A stretch of DNA of 64,000 bases from Rugamonas apoptosis (GTDB lineage: Bacteria > Pseudomonadota > Gammaproteobacteria > Burkholderiales > Burkholderiaceae_D), in contig NZ_JACEZU010000006.1 of the NCBI RefSeq assembly GCF_014042355.1, forward strand, positions 310,001-374,000. Direction: 5' to 3'. The first letter of the stretch is position 1; each line of letters opens with the position of its first letter. Of this stretch, positions 62,359-64,000 are shown piece after piece. Made by a program: the position numbers and the translations under genes. The notes beneath the pieces were generated by a model. That model saw only the letters and a program-made list of their open reading frames with translations. It searched no databases and had not been told where the DNA came from.

Positions 62359-62732
62359 CCGGTTTTTCGCTGCCGGCCTGGAAGTGTGATAATTGGATAG
62401 AATTTGATCGGAATCAAGTTTTCTTCACGACCAAATTTATATACTGATAGCAATAAGTAGAGGAATGCCAACCTATGCCGCGACTCCGCCAGGTATTTCT
62501 CAGCCCGCCAGCATGTCCTGATCCAGCGTTTTTCCTGCGATGGCGCCGGCGCGTTGCCACTGCCTTTCGGCACTAGCAACGCCAGGTGACAACACCACGG
62601 CCGCCACATCGCCAGCGCCAGTCCGCATTGCCGTCACATTTTTGCCGCCCGAATCCAACCCCCATTCTGGCTTGTGCAAGTGACGGCGCCGACACCAGGT
62701 GCAGTTCCAACATCAAGAAAATACTGTCAGTT
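62359..62732. other. AT-richer intergenic region without a recognised gene
   Basis: About 370 bp between the hut promoter and the MASE1-PAS gene. The stretch 62395-62460 is noticeably lower in GC than its surroundings (for example ATTTATATACTGATAG). No ORF with a convincing ribosome-binding site or family was seen on either strand. It may hold promoter or regulatory DNA for the signalling gene. Confidence 0.4.
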
Positions 62733-64000
62733 ATGCGCCAACTCATGTACAGGCTTGCTCTGCTCACCTTGACCTACTTTGCCACCGGCTGGCTGGGCCT
62801 ACGTATTCCCTACGTCGGTTCCCACATCACGCTGGTCTGGCTGCCCACCGGCATTGCCGTGGCGGCCCTGCTACGCTGGGGCAAAGCGGTACTGCCAGGG
62901 GTATATCTCGGCGCCTTCCTGGTCAACCTGTCGATCGGCTCCCCCGTCACGCTGGCCGCCGCTATCGCCATCGGCAATACCCTGGGCCCGGCGCTGACGG
63001 CCGGCTGGCTCCGGCGGCTGGGATTCCTGCCGGGCTTCGAGCGCCAGCGCGACGTCGGTTACTTCGTGCTGGCGGCCGGTGGCGGCATGGCCATATCGGC
63101 CCTGTGCGGCGTGGCGAGCCTGGTGCTGGCGGACCTGATGCCAGCGCCGTCGGCAGGTTTTGCCCTGCTGGCATGGTGGATGGGCGACACCGTCGGCGTG
63201 CTGCTGGCGGCCCCGCTCGTGCTGAACCTGACACGCGCCAACGCCCGCATGCTGGGCCGCACCCCTGGCGAACTGCTGCTGTGGCTGGCAGCCGCCTCGG
63301 TCGTGGCCTGGCTGGCCTTCATCCACGATTATGCGCACCTGGGCCACACCTTGCCGCTGGCCTTTACCACGCTGCCCCTGCTGGCATGGGCGGCCGTGCG
63401 TTTCGGGATCGTCGGCGCGGCCCTGGCCGGCCTGGGATTTTCCGTCCTGGCAGCGTGGGGTACGGCCACCGGGCACGGCACCTTCTTCGTGCCAGACGCC
63501 CAAGTCAGCCTGGTTTTGCTGTGGAGCTATATGGCCATCACGGTCCTGACCGGCCTGCTGGTCACGGCCCTGCAGGCCGAACGGCTACGCATGGAGGCGA
63601 CGCTGCGCGCCAGCGAACAGAAACTGCGCGGACTGTACGAATTGTCGCCGCTGGGCATCGCCCTGACCGACATGAACGGCCACTTTATCGATTTCAACGA
63701 AGCGTTCCGCGCCATCAGCGGTTACCCCGAAGATGAGCTCAAGGCCATCGACTACTGGACCCTGACCCCCAAACAATATGAGGCCGATGAGGCCCAGCAG
63801 CTGGAGTCGCTCCAGCGTCGCGGCCATTACGGGCCGTACCGGAAAGAATACCGCCGCAAGGATGGCACCCTGGTCCCCATCAATCTCAACGGCGTGCTGC
63901 TGCATGGGGCGGACGGCCAGGGCTATATCTGGTCCATCGTCGAGGACGTGACGGAGAAGCGGCGTGCCGAAGCGGCCTTGCAGCAGACCACCAAGGACCT
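62733..64000 (+). CDS. MASE1-PAS signalling protein, 5' part (runs off window)
   Basis: The frame from ATG 62733 is open to the window end, giving at least 422 residues. Residues about 1-290 are a MASE1 integral-membrane sensor with about eight helices (VWLPTGIAVAALLRWG is typical). A coiled link and a PAS domain with PAC follow (LYELSPLGIALTDMNGHFID at about 310; EDVTEKRRAEAALQQ at about 405). MASE1-PAS proteins usually end in GGDEF/EAL or histidine-kinase output; the output domain here is out of view. Confidence 0.87.
   Translation, partial: MRQLMYRLALLTLTYFATGWLGLRIPYVGSHITLVWLPTGIAVAALLRWGKAVLPGVYLGAFLVNLSIGSPVTLAAAIAIGNTLGPALTAGWLRRLGFLPGFERQRDVGYFVLAAGGGMAISALCGVASLVLADLMPAPSAGFALLAWWMGDTVGVLLAAPLVLNLTRANARMLGRTPGELLLWLAAASVVAWLAFIHDYAHLGHTLPLAFTTLPLLAWAAVRFGIVGAALAGLGFSVLAAWGTATGHGTFFVPDAQVSLVLLWSYMAITVLTGLLVTALQAERLRMEATLRASEQKLRGLYELSPLGIALTDMNGHFIDFNEAFRAISGYPEDELKAIDYWTLTPKQYEADEAQQLESLQRRGHYGPYRKEYRRKDGTLVPINLNGVLLHGADGQGYIWSIVEDVTEKRRAEAALQQTTKD

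Noticed and set aside
62355-62609. 84-codon minus-strand frame in the intergenic region after hutU
   Set aside because: It overlaps the hut promoter, has no convincing ribosome-binding site, and no recognised family.
1-64000. CRISPR arrays, tRNA/rRNA genes, prophage or intact insertion sequences
   Set aside because: None were seen; repeats present are short palindromic elements without transposase genes.

Overview
The window is high-GC DNA, densely packed with ATGA-type gene overlaps. Gene content and protein character suggest a betaproteobacterium of the Oxalobacteraceae (Massilia/Duganella/Janthinobacterium-like). This rests on family recognition only, not on a database search. No rRNA, tRNA, CRISPR array, prophage or complete insertion sequence was seen.

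Layout. 1-3.8 kb: the tail of an unknown gene, an MBL-fold hydrolase, a ferredoxin-NADP reductase, and an M24 peptidase gene interrupted by an in-frame TAG. 3.9-17.0 kb: a 12-gene minus-strand phenylacetate operon (paaA-B-C-D-E-G-H-I-K-J-Y-Z) with divergent paaX and a paired 14-bp inverted operator between them. No paaF is present. 17.2-21.1 kb: a TetR regulator with palindromic operators, its alpha/beta hydrolase partner, a TRAP solute-binding protein and an M14 carboxypeptidase. 21.3-25.8 kb: a Fur-box-headed operon for a di-heme peroxidase lipoprotein, an OprP-like porin, a flavinylated FMN-binding protein, ApbE, and a four-helix histidine-rich membrane protein. It looks like an iron-regulated envelope electron-transfer system. 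25.8-33.4 kb: a secreted Cache protein, a second TRAP binding protein, pmbA, darP, mog, an esterase, a carboxymuconolactone-decarboxylase-like protein and a class III aminotransferase. 33.4-38.0 kb (minus): FAH-family hydrolase, prolyl-4-hydroxylase-like oxygenase, MFS transporter and a lysine 2,3-aminomutase-like radical SAM enzyme. 38.2-46.8 kb: a Cache protein next to a chemoreceptor, an HDOD protein, a DUF2863-like protein and two lipoproteins. 46.9-54.6 kb: a hypoxanthine-DNA-glycosylase-like protein, an Mpo1-like protein, EamA and GNAT proteins, small ORFs, an sRNA candidate, a binding-protein/permease fusion and a large zinc protease. 54.9-62.3 kb (minus): the hut operon (hutU-H-G-F-D-I), with a sigma70-type promoter whose spacer is exactly filled by a HutC-like palindrome. 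62.7 kb to the end: a MASE1-PAS signalling protein that runs off the window.

The two catabolic operons convert phenylacetate to acetyl-CoA plus succinyl-CoA, and histidine to glutamate through formylglutamate (the hutF/hutG route). Several dispersed palindromic repeats (GGGGACGTA hairpins, an AGAAGTTGTTTC element and a GGCCAGTGCC element) lie between transcription units.
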